Shown: one piece after another, positions 22,202 through 31,801 of the stretch
Layout of the letters: every line of letters begins with the position of its first letter
Position numbering within the stretch: the stretch's first letter is position 1
Source of the DNA: Incumbomyces delicatus
Lineage: Eukaryota > Ascomycota > Eurotiomycetes > Chaetothyriales > Trichomeriaceae
Length of the DNA stretch: 64,000 nt
Reading direction: 5' to 3'
Assembly (NCBI GenBank): GCA_017655985.1
Contig: JACJVS010000002.1
Coordinates: 2,232,001 to 2,296,000, forward strand
Notes under the pieces: model-generated
The model's database searches: none
The model's input: the letters and a program-made list of their open reading frames with translations, nothing else
What the model was told of the DNA's origin: nothing
Translations under genes and position numbers: made by a program

Positions 22202-24448
22202 TCAGCTATTTGCAGGGCTTCCACGTTTCAGCACGAGGTTATCTCCGTCGTAGTATTTCGAATCACTTGCTAGTGTGTCAGCAGGTCCGTCGTATCGAGA
22301 GTACAGTCTTCTCTCAGCCTCACTAGCGAATCGCGCCTTTCCAGTCTCGACGTCCTGTCTTGTGACATTGAGCATAGTTTGCGGCAGGGCCATGGAAGCA
22401 AGAAACTGCACCCCATTCTTGAATTCCAGGTCTTTCCTCTTGGCATCCCAACCAAGTTCTTCAGCCATGATATCAATCACTTTGGGAAGCGCTTCGAGCG
22501 CCGCTTGAGAGTTCAAGAACGAGAGTCGCGTTCGCCGAGCGATAACGTCGACTGCTGTTTGGGCAAGCTCATGACGAACAGCGTATCTAACTTCTCCATC
22601 GATGTAGGGGTAAAGGGCAGAAATGCGCTTGCCTCGGGCCGGGAATCGTTCTTCTGTTGCAGACCCAAGCGCTGCAACAGTCCAAGCTCGATCGCCATAG
22701 GCTTCAGCTAAATGTTTGGCAACCTCCGTTTCAATACCGAAATGTTGGATGAGGTTGATAAAGAGTGTTTTGGAGTAGCCATGAGCACCAGCGAGCCTGA
22801 CTTGGTGAGTTTGGCAAGATCCATCAAGGGGCGCGGCGTCATTGATCAATTCAGTGCCGCTGATGTGTGCACGTTCAGTGATCGGCTTCGGCTTGAGACC
22901 AAATTTCTTGATAGCTTCATCGACCGCATCCTCTGCCATTTGTCGATAAGTCGTCCACTTGCCTCCAGCACATGTGAGCAGACCGGATCCAGAAAACGTC
23001 ACTAGATGATTTCGCACCAGTGACTCCGTATTCTTGGCATGAGGATCTTTCACCAGAGGACGAATGCCAGACCAAGCAGAAAGCACATCCCCTCGACGAA
23101 CATTAATGTCCGGCGCAAGATAGCCTCTGATTTCATTCAAGATCCAGTTAATCTCGTCCTCGCCAGGCTGAGGGTTCTGCTTGATCTCACAAGGCGCATC
23201 CGTTGTGCCCGCGATTGTGTTTCCTTGCCACGGCAGGAAGAAGATGACGCGGCCATCGGACGTGGAAGGATCTATCAGGCCCATCTTCTGAGGACTGTAA
23301 TAGCCAGGGAGAATCACATGAACTCCAGAGCTTGGAGCGACAATTTCTTTGACGTTCTGATCGTCGAGTTTCCGAATGGCATCTGAGAAGGGTCCAGTCG
23401 CGTTGATGATACCTTTCGCTCTGATCTGGACAGGGGCTACCGGCTTGCCATTTTTCTCAGCAATCAAATCTTTGCAGACGGCACCACAAAGCTTGCCCTC
23501 GGCATTCTTCTTCAGCTCAGTGACCTCCATGTAGTTGACCATGGTGGCGCCATAGAGCGCAGCAGTTTCAGCAATGTTGATGCACATCCTGCTATCATTA
23601 TGTGCCCCATCATAGTAGACCAATGCACCAACCAAGTTGTCCTTCTTCAGCATCGGAAACGCATCCAAAGCCTTCGATCGTGTCATGAAATAGCTCGTTT
23701 CGATACCCTCGCTGCCGGCTAGAAAGTCGTAAAACTTGGTACCTGCCCAGAAGTAAGGAGCCTGCCACCAGTGCTGCAACGGGATCATGATAGGAAGCCA
23801 ATCGGACAGGTGCGGAGCTGTGTGGAGGAAGTATCTGCGCTCTCGCAGAGCTTCCTTGACCAGCGCATATTGATTGTAGTCCAATTCCCAGACAGCCTTT
23901 TCAAGATACCTGACTCCTCCATGCACGAGTTTTGTGCTTTTGCTGGAAGTGCCTGATGCAAAGTCATTTCTTTCGACCAAAGCGACTTTCAGCCCCCGAG
24001 TAACTGCGTCGAGGGCAATACCAGAACCTGTAGCACCGCCGCCGATGATGAGCAAATCGTACTCTTCGCCGGACTTTTGCTCAGTTTGCAAGGCCTTGTT
24101 GTCGGCATCTTCAGCACCGGCAGTGGGTTTTGCTTGCAGCGCTTTGCTCAATCTTGACCACGAATTCGATGCTTGCTGTGAGATAGTTGTCTCGGAAGCT
24201 TCTCCCAACAGCCCACTGCTCTTTCTCAAATCTTCTATGGATTCGGCTCGAGACTTGATCAGAGGAAACTTGGGAGGAATGATGTTCCCGTCGGCATCGG
24301 TGGGCACAGGAACAGCAGCGCCCGTTGAACCAGGCACGTCGATAGGCTTGTAAGATATCCAGAAAATGGTGCCGCCGATTGCTGTAGCCGCCGCACCGCC
24401 GTATAGCGTAGGCTTAACGAGACGACGGAGAGACTGGCGCCAGGCCAT
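22202..24448 (-). CDS. gut2: FAD-dependent glycerol-3-phosphate dehydrogenase, mitochondrial
   Basis: Intronless frame of 748 residues. The N-terminus has a basic stretch (WRQSLRRLVKP) and one hydrophobic segment (about 15-33), consistent with import into the mitochondrial inner membrane. The FAD-binding dinucleotide fold YDLLIIGGGATGSG is at about 130-143, followed by the family signatures ASGTSSKSTKLVHGGVRYLE and later FSGSGLLTCAGGKWTTYR. The C-terminal domain of this family (RLSFLN, MAEELGWD) is present. The enzyme oxidises glycerol-3-phosphate to dihydroxyacetone phosphate and passes electrons to ubiquinone, serving glycerol catabolism and the glycerol-3-phosphate shuttle. It is about 100 residues longer than yeast Gut2, mainly because of a linker of about 90 residues between the membrane segment and the FAD domain. 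No EF-hand is seen. Confidence 0.96.
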   Translation of the reverse strand: MAWRQSLRRLVKPTLYGGAAATAIGGTIFWISYKPIDVPGSTGAAVPVPTDADGNIIPPKFPLIKSRAESIEDLRKSSGLLGEASETTISQQASNSWSRLSKALQAKPTAGAEDADNKALQTEQKSGEEYDLLIIGGGATGSGIALDAVTRGLKVALVERNDFASGTSSKSTKLVHGGVRYLEKAVWELDYNQYALVKEALRERRYFLHTAPHLSDWLPIMIPLQHWWQAPYFWAGTKFYDFLAGSEGIETSYFMTRSKALDAFPMLKKDNLVGALVYYDGAHNDSRMCINIAETAALYGATMVNYMEVTELKKNAEGKLCGAVCKDLIAEKNGKPVAPVQIRAKGIINATGPFSDAIRKLDDQNVKEIVAPSSGVHVILPGYYSPQKMGLIDPSTSDGRVIFFLPWQGNTIAGTTDAPCEIKQNPQPGEDEINWILNEIRGYLAPDINVRRGDVLSAWSGIRPLVKDPHAKNTESLVRNHLVTFSGSGLLTCAGGKWTTYRQMAEDAVDEAIKKFGLKPKPITERAHISGTELINDAAPLDGSCQTHQVRLAGAHGYSKTLFINLIQHFGIETEVAKHLAEAYGDRAWTVAALGSATEERFPARGKRISALYPYIDGEVRYAVRHELAQTAVDVIARRTRLSFLNSQAALEALPKVIDIMAEELGWDAKRKDLEFKNGVQFLASMALPQTMLNVTRQDVETGKARFASEAERRLYSRYDGPADTLASDSKYYDGDNLVLKRGSPANS

Positions 24449-25639
24449 GACGCAATTGGGTCAAAGATGTATGCACAGGATGTCACACGTAGCCCATGGG
24501 CGGACAGTGAGGAACACAGAAAAGAAAACAACGTATGCTCGAGAGCACCTGCAGACCTTTTCTATGCGAAGAATGGTTTCATGGAAGCGTCGAGATCTTC
24601 AAATACTCGCCGTTGAATCCATCTCTCGGACATGAGACTCCGCAGCTGGACTTCAAATCTTCGGGATTCTTACGCCGAACAGACCCCGAATGCACTCCAC
24701 CCTTTACCGAGCAATACCGGGACTGGCATTCTAGATTATGTCATACGTCGTACCCTGCGGAGTCTGCATTGCTCAGCATGTGACGATGTAGCCGTTTGCC
24801 TGCCAGCATCATGATGTGAGGTATTAAGTCTCGAAGTACTCGGACTTGAGCTTTGAGGGTCCCAATAACAATGGCTAGAGTCCTTGACACTCTCACTGCC
24901 TCGCTTCTGATAAAAAAAGGAAGCCGTTCTGTGCAACGTGTTCTTCCGAGCGATGCATCGGGAGCACGCTTGTGGATTTGAGAGAGTCTTCGTGTGTCTT
25001 CACGATACGAGCTTCTCGACCCACCATACGATGACGGTGGTCTCTAAGCTATTGAGCCAGGCTGTGATCATTGCCAGCTCAGTATTGCTTTGTTATCGCG
25101 CCTGCCAGAAGAGGCGACTCTATAAACGCACCTTGACTTCAAAACACATTCTTGCTTCGCTCTCTTGACGAAGATTGCACTCGCACAGCTGCCCTAAGTG
25201 GACAGAATGAAAGGTCTGGTTGGTGACAATCCCAAAGCAAAACTTCACTCAACTAGGCACAACACAGACTCGCTTTTGGATGGCTATGCCACGTGTGACG
25301 TTCCAGTTCATGTTGGAACTATTGCATTGTTCCGCACCATAGCCTGACTTGCGAGGAGGGATCTGGTACGGATTGGAACCGTTAGTCTTTGGGTGTACCG
25401 TTCAGCTTTGGAAGAATGAATGAGACCGCGTATTCAAGAACAAGTTTCTGCTCAGTGGTTAGAACCGCCAATTCCGACAATAGACACCTTTTCGTAGACT
25501 CCCAACTCATTTACCGATCGGCCTTACCGACGCCTGTTCATGCTTCTATGATGCCGCCAAGCTTGCACGACAAGAGATATTCAAACTATGCGCCCCGCTC
25601 GTTCGAGCCTTCCTGTGCTTATATTCTGCTGCGGTACCT
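24449..25639. other. Intergenic region upstream of gut2
   Basis: About 1.2 kb between the gut2 start (minus) and the 3' end of the mitochondrial carrier gene (minus). No recognisable gene; expected to hold the gut2 promoter. Confidence 0.5.
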
Positions 25640-27011
25640 TCACACAATCCTCCTGTCTCTGCCCTTGGTTCGTTCCACGTCTGGAAGGCTCGTGCTCCCG
25701 TTACTGAATTTTGCATTATCAATCAAAACCTTGACTTGCTCAAAGGCCGTCATTTGTATCATGTTTTGCACCGCTGATCGAACGATCACCATTTCGATGC
25801 CGCGCCATCGCCCCTGCCGGGCTGCAGTTCTGGCCGCTTGTTTCGTCGCTGCAGATAGGGCCTTTGAGGGAGAAGATGCCCTGGATGTAGAAAGGAGGGA
25901 GTTCTGTGCTCGAGTCTTCATGGTATCCATGGGATAGGTCTGTCAAAACATGAGCGAATGCAGCAAATATTAATTGGGTATGGCTTGAGAGGAAGATGAG
26001 AATAAGGGCAGTGCTTACCACTACCCAGCTAGAAATGCCACAAATGGCACCAGCTAGAGGAATAGCCCAAGGCGTGTTTTTCATTTCGTCGCCGTAGTAA
26101 CTGCCAAGTGCTTGCTTACAGCTCTCATAGACACCAAAGTAAACGCCTCCGCCAATGACATCTCTCGCGAGGTGTAAATTGAAGCCTCTCCAGAGACTCA
26201 AAAGACCATGCTGTCTGACGATGGTCTTGGCAGCGCCAAAGAACGATACACGATTTTGTCTCTTTTTGTTTTGATCGTGGTTACCGGACATGAGGACTGC
26301 TGTTTGCTGGGCATTTTTGAGACACTCAAAAGGTGCTACAAATTTGTCAGCCAAGTTCTCCTTTTGTAGACGTAGGCCTCACTGAGAATCGGTGTCAAAG
26401 CAGCCCCAGCGACCATACCAGCCGAACTGAAACAAACCAAAGTGCCCAGGGTTGGATAGGTGCCTGCTGTGTTGACCCACTCGAGAGGCGAGTCGCCAGT
26501 TGTTCTCTCGATAACCTTATCAATGGCATATTTTGCCTTCCTGTACGCAATAAATCCTAGTGTTCTGCTGAAAGTGAGTGATCCTAGGGGTGCCAAGGTG
26601 CCACGCCAAAATCCACGAACACCTTCGTACTGGTAGACAAAACGAGCGGCCGAGAAAGCGCTCGAGAAATGTTTTCTAGAAGGATCAGTAACGTGTCCCT
26701 TTCAATCCACTGAAGTGGCCTTACGATTGCATCCGCGTCTTGACATTTTCGAAAGGGGACTAGGCAAGTCAACATGTCGTCGTGCCATCTTCTCTAGAAC
26801 TACTTACTCCTGCAAGTACAGCAACGGCAGCAGCTGGGCCAGAAGCCCAGAACTGTCTGAAATACTTGAAGTAATATACCTGCGTGTCGCGATCCATCAA
26901 ATTGAAGGTGGTCGGTGCTGGTGCCATCCTGCCGTGGTTTTGCTGAGTTGACAGAAAAGATGGAGGCGTATTATTGGTACCGGGTGCAGTGCTTTTCGAT
27001 GCATGGCTCAT
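25640..27011 (-). CDS. Mitochondrial carrier family (SLC25) protein
   Basis: Five exons on the minus strand: 27011..26808, 26759..26725, 26675..26383, 26335..26019, 25939..25640; all junctions keep phase and give 382 residues. A shorter start at 26927 (354 residues) is equally possible. The three-fold carrier repeat is visible through its signature loops: SPFENVKTRMQ (repeat 1), TPFECLKNAQQ (repeat 2) and YPMDTMKTRAQ (repeat 3), each Px[DE]xxK. Partner motifs such as EGVRGFWRGT and GLLSLWRGF follow. Such carriers move metabolites across the mitochondrial inner (sometimes peroxisomal) membrane; the substrate is not assignable by eye. The 35-nt second exon encodes most of the first signature loop. 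It is transcribed away from the thiolase gene to its right, sharing an upstream region. Confidence 0.88.
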
Positions 27012-28328
27012 CGTCGCAAGAGCGACGAGAACGAGCCTCTGACCGTGTAATGTGGCAGAGGAATGTTTTGGAAATGTTTCCAACAACCACTTTTGCTTCC
27101 ACGCTTATCCCAGATCTCTATCGTGATGTTGGCCTGCGGAAGCCTATGGAACGCAAGACGGTCTCTCAAGACATGAGCAGACCTCTGCGCGTTCCACAAA
27201 CTCCCATCTGCTCTTTTCCAATATTCTTGCTGACAGCGCAACCCTGCTGCTCAGAGATGATCCTTACTTTGTGAAAAAGATACCCCGAGGAGAGGTCCTC
27301 GCCGTCGCAGTCAGTGACAAAGAAGGTATGTTTCGCAGCAGGTTTTCGATCTCGGCCTTTGACGCATCCACCTTGAGATTCCTTTGTGCCCCCGGTATCA
27401 GAGCGGTAAGGGGATTGTTGGGATCACCCCACAGGGAAGCTCGGGAAATGTCAGTGAGCTACAATTGACGTCAATTTGTTGGTTGGCAGCATTCCAGGAT
27501 GCCTCAGCATCGAAGGTACGTCTAAGTGAGCTGCTGTCGTTGAGAAGACTGAACACAGGAAGTTAAAGGAGCAGCGTACAGTACACAGTTTGCAGTTCGG
27601 CGAACTTGGTCTACGTCCATGCCTAGCCTGCCATGCCTGCTCACACATGCTAGTGATGCCAGTAATGCCACAACTTTCTGCAAGGAATTTGGTGGGGCAG
27701 GACGACTGAGGTTAGCGCAGGAAGCTCTGATTTGCACGGCACCAAAACTCCGCCCACTGTCCGCTTTATGATGTTCACCTCGTCAACGAATGAGAAGTTA
27801 ATTGATTGGATAGCACTGACTAGGGTCCTATCGCCCACCACTCATTAAAGAGGGGAAGATCCAATGCCTCCAGTCGGAATATTGAGGAAATATGCAGCCT
27901 GCTTTTGGTCCCTCTGGTCGCACCAAACGGAGAGCCCGCAGGGGTTTAAGGTGGGCTGTTGGGGCTGTGAGGCAGCTTTGCCGAGTGCTCTGGGGATTGC
28001 GGGGATAACGGTTGTGCTATAGTCGTCACCTCCAGCTTGTGCAACCCCTGCACGCCTCTGTAACATTATTACTGTAAGTTGTAGAAGCAGTGCCGAGGTT
28101 AATCTACTGCTCATTAAACACCCGAGGAAACCGCCTTCCAGGCTCGCGCTTGCTCGGAACGGTTTTTGGATCAAATATTGTTATTCTTGCAACAGGTGTT
28201 GTCTTCGCTAACGTGTCTTATTTTGGGAATCACGTCTTGTGCACTACACTTAGGCCGAGGTACCAATTCTTTGCAGTTCTACTTGTGAAGCGAGAGTTTT
28301 TGAATTTTCGTACAACACCAATACCAAG
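27012..28328. other. Divergent intergenic region between carrier and thiolase
   Basis: About 1.3 kb with no recognisable gene. It must contain both the carrier and the thiolase promoters. Confidence 0.5.
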
Positions 28329-29813
28329 ATGGGCAGAACACCAGCTCCAGCCTACGTGATAGGCGTTGGCATGGTAAATCCCCAACATGCTGAAAGGTGT
28401 TTTTGTTAACATTGCTTCTCCAGACCAAATTTATCAAGCCTCGCGGCAAGGTTGATTATACTGAACTCGGATTTGAAGCGGGTGTGAAAGCAATGCTTGA
28501 CGCAAAGATCAACTACGATGAGGTTGACCAGGGTGTGGCATGCTACTGTGTAAAGTCACCAGCCTGTCAGAAAGGTGTAGCAGCAAACTGACTCTTCGAT
28601 TCTATAGTATGGTGACTCTACCTGTGGTCAGGCAGTTTTCTACCAGTTCGGCATGAGCCAGATCCCCATCTACAACGTCAACAATAACTGTAGCACCGGC
28701 TCCACCGGCCTGCAGATGGCCCGCCAAGCTGTGGCATATGGCGCCGCAGACTGTGTGCTCGTTGTTGGATTTGAGAAGATGAATCCAGGGTCCTTGCAAG
28801 CTTATTTCAACGATCGAGCCAATCCAACCATGACCACAAATAAAATGCTGAAGGAGACCAGAGGCATCACAAACGCTCCCGGAGCGGCACAGCTGTTCGG
28901 TAATGCTGGTCGAGAATACATGGAAAAATATGGCGCTCAGGCGGACGATTTTGCTGAAATCGCCCGAGTCAACCACGAACACTCGAAACGCAACCCGTAT
29001 TCTCAGTTCACAGACGAATATTCGCTTGACCAGATCAAGGGCTCAACAATGATCCATGCACCGCTGACCAAGTTACAATGTTGCCCAACATCAGATGGAG
29101 GAGCAGCCGTTGTCGTCTGCTCGCAGGATTTCCTGGACAGCCACCCTCAAGTAAAGGAGCAAGCTATCTTGATTGCGGGCCAATCCATGGCAACGGACTC
29201 GCCAGCCTTGTTCTCGAGATCTGCCATCGATCTTGTTGGGTATCAAATGTCCAAGCATGCGGGTCAAGGAGCGATGAAGGAGGCTGGCATTACTCCAGCC
29301 GACGTGTCTGTTGTTGAGCTCCACGACTGCTTTTCTGCCAATGAGATGTGTGTCATTGATGCGCTCGGCCTGTCTGAGCAAGGCAAAGCTCATGAACTTG
29401 TGAGAAGAGGCGATATTACTTACAAAGGCAACAAATATATCATCAATCCCTCTGGAGGGCTCATCTCGAAAGGTCACCCGTTAGGCGCAACTGGCCTAGC
29501 ACAGTGTGCTGAGCTTGTCTGGCATTTGCGAGGCTGGGCCAATAACAGATTGAAGGAAGGTACCCGAGTTTGTCTGCAACATAACCTGGGGCTTGGAGGT
29601 GCCGTCGTTGTGACTGTTTACAAGCGGCCCGACGGCAAGGTCGCAGTACCTGTATCAGACGCTGAGGTCGGCAAGAGGAGTGGTCTTGGATACAACCCAG
29701 CAACCCAAGCAAAAGGCTTCACTGCTGATCAGTGCGACGAGGTGCGTTCGAAAAAAGGAAGGAGTGACTGGGCACTGCAAGACATACAGCAGAAAGTACA
29801 GGCTAGGTTCTAA
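28329..29813 (+). CDS. SCP2-type thiolase (sterol carrier protein x-like 3-ketoacyl-CoA thiolase)
   Basis: Exons 28329..28373, 28424..28549 and 28608..29813 (introns of 50 and 58 nt) give 458 residues. The start MGRTPAPAYVIGVGMTKF and the nucleophile-Cys region NNNCSTGSTGLQMAR identify the SCPx/thiolase branch. The second half has VVELHDCFSANEM, then GGLISKGHPLGATG with the catalytic His, and a closing Cys-containing segment (LAQCAELVWHLRGW). The product lacks the C-terminal SCP2 lipid-binding domain of animal SCPx, which is usual for fungal stand-alone forms. Such enzymes cleave 3-oxoacyl-CoA, often branched-chain or sterol side-chain substrates, in peroxisomes or mitochondria. The last three residues are ARF, a poor match to the peroxisomal PTS1 signal, so location is uncertain. 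Confidence 0.93.
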
Positions 29814-29905
29814 AATGACTTGAGAACATTAAAACTTGGATTCTACCAGCCATATTTCAACACCTCGTTCGCCAACCCCTTGGATCAACTTCAGCAATTT
29901 CCTGC

Positions 29906-31261
29906 CTACGCGGCTCGAACACCATACCGCTGAGTCTTGGCAGTTTTCAAGTTGGCGTACCCGTATAGATTCATATTTGCTGTGTCAGCCTCCATCTGTT
30001 GCTGCCAACTTCCAACATCCTTCATAAAAGCATCCACATTTTCCTGCTGGCTCAGATCGAGTGGCTCCTGATCCTTGCCTACCTGCCGTATCTGCGATCC
30101 CGCAGCAACCAACCCCAACCTAAAATTTTGGGGGTCTAATTTCTGCTCAAGCGCGCCACTCGCACTACCTTCCAAGATTTCCTTGGGGAGCCGGAATTCC
30201 TGCGCTGCGGGACGTGCGAGGCCGACGCCGTCGACGGTGTCGAGCGCTTTCACCATTGCGCTGACGGTCTTCAACCCCCCGGTAACGTATGACTTGGTTT
30301 GTTTCAGAGCGGGAACGATCTGCTCAGCAAATTCAATAAAGAAGGCTTCTCGGGCTTTGGTCGACTCGCGCTCGTGATGAAAGGCCAGAGATTCGTATGT
30401 CCCGCCTGAGAGCTCAACAAAGTCGAACTTGTGTGTTTCCAGGAGCAAGACAAGCTTTCTGGCCTCCTCGGGACCAAAACCCGATGCCTGGAACTCGACG
30501 CTATTGATCTTAATGCCGACCAAAAAGCCCGTGGACGTCGGGACCACCTGACGAATCTCATCTGCTAACTCCGTGATGATGCGCGCGCGATTTTCCAGGC
30601 TGCCGCCGTATTCATCAATTCGCTTGTTAGTGGTCTCTGAGAGAAATTGCGCCAGGAGGTATCCGTGTGCTCCATGCAGCTCCATGCCGTCGTAGCCTGC
30701 TCTGTGGAGGTACTGCGCCGCGTGCACGAATTGTCTTTTTATGGCAGCGATTTCGTCCTTAGTCGCAGCATGCGGTTTCGCAAAGTACGTACCCATCACC
30801 TTTCCCACGAGCTGTACATCACTTGCCGAGATCGGGTTGGGCTGCAACCGCTCCGGGGTCTGTCGTCCGGCGTGCGAAACCTGTGCCACGATCAAGGCAC
30901 CGTGTGCCTTGGACATCTCAGCCAGCCGCTTGAATGCCTCAAATCTTGCGTCTCCTGGACTGGCTTCTGCTTCGGGAGGTATTATCGCATTCCCAGGTGC
31001 CTCAAGGTGATCGTATTCAACCATAACATTCCCTGTCAGGATCATGCCGAAGCCACCCTCCCCCCAGCGCCTGTAGACGTTGATGAGATCCTCCGTGGGA
31101 ATGCCGCGTTTTGAGCGTGTCTTAGGGTCCCAGGTGGCAAGCGCCTCGCTCATGGCGGCTTTCAGGAAGCGGTTGGGTGCCGTGCGATTGGTGGAGGGGA
31201 ACTGCAGAGGCTGTCCCAATGCGCTGGGGTCGGAGGGACCGGAAAGATGGCTGGCTGGCAT
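29906..31261 (-). CDS. NADH:flavin oxidoreductase, old yellow enzyme family
   Basis: Intronless, 451 residues from the ATG at 31261. An in-frame upstream extension to 31369 is hydrophobic leader-like translation of an A/T-rich 5' region and is not conserved, so it was excluded. OYE-type TIM-barrel landmarks: RFLKAAMSEAL near the start, QVSHAGRQTP, the substrate-anion pair in MELHGAHGYLLAQFLS (His-x-x-His type), and NKRIDEYGGSLENRAR, the family hallmark. FMN-phosphate binding residues are expected in YVTGGLKT and GVGLARP. These enzymes reduce activated C=C bonds with NAD(P)H via FMN. The physiological substrate is unknown. Its 3' end lies only 92 bases from the thiolase stop (convergent genes). 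Confidence 0.92.
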   Translation of the reverse strand: MPASHLSGPSDPSALGQPLQFPSTNRTAPNRFLKAAMSEALATWDPKTRSKRGIPTEDLINVYRRWGEGGFGMILTGNVMVEYDHLEAPGNAIIPPEAEASPGDARFEAFKRLAEMSKAHGALIVAQVSHAGRQTPERLQPNPISASDVQLVGKVMGTYFAKPHAATKDEIAAIKRQFVHAAQYLHRAGYDGMELHGAHGYLLAQFLSETTNKRIDEYGGSLENRARIITELADEIRQVVPTSTGFLVGIKINSVEFQASGFGPEEARKLVLLLETHKFDFVELSGGTYESLAFHHERESTKAREAFFIEFAEQIVPALKQTKSYVTGGLKTVSAMVKALDTVDGVGLARPAAQEFRLPKEILEGSASGALEQKLDPQNFRLGLVAAGSQIRQVGKDQEPLDLSQQENVDAFMKDVGSWQQQMEADTANMNLYGYANLKTAKTQRYGVRAA

Positions 31262-31801
31262 GATGATCTGTTGGTAGAGTGTTAAGATCGAAATTTTTGC
31301 AAAAAAAAATATAATAATCACGATGTCAATACAGTCGTTGCAAATGAGCAGACAGAAGCGAGAGGACACAAGAGGGCGATATATGTCCCGACAACAGCTC
31401 GGTCGCCTTGTTCTGTACTCTCATGCTATGCCTACGTGTTTCTATCTTGATAATTCTCTTCATATTCTCGACCGATATCATCCGATATCACTTTCAAAAC
31501 TAGTGATCAACCAGGGCGATAACAGATTTAGGCCGCCTTGCTAGGCTTGTCAAGGCTTGTACCTGGACCACACATTCTTTGTCATCATAGTCAACATGAG
31601 GCACTTCCGAGTGCATGGTAGTGAATTGAGAATTTCGTCGGACGGATTTTGTCGGAGCAGGTCTAAAAGATTTTGTTATAAATATAGAAAGATACCTAGG
31701 TATTACCAAGTATTCGCCGATCTCAATACATGATGTCATAATACCAATCACAAACTTGAAGCCCTGCGCCATGCCTGATCCACATTTTACACTAGCGTGA
31801 C
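31262..31801. other. Intergenic region
   Basis: About 540 bases upstream of the OYE gene and downstream of the P450, both on the minus strand. Contains a perfect 12-bp palindrome ATACCTAGGTAT at 31692-31703. No gene seen. Confidence 0.5.
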
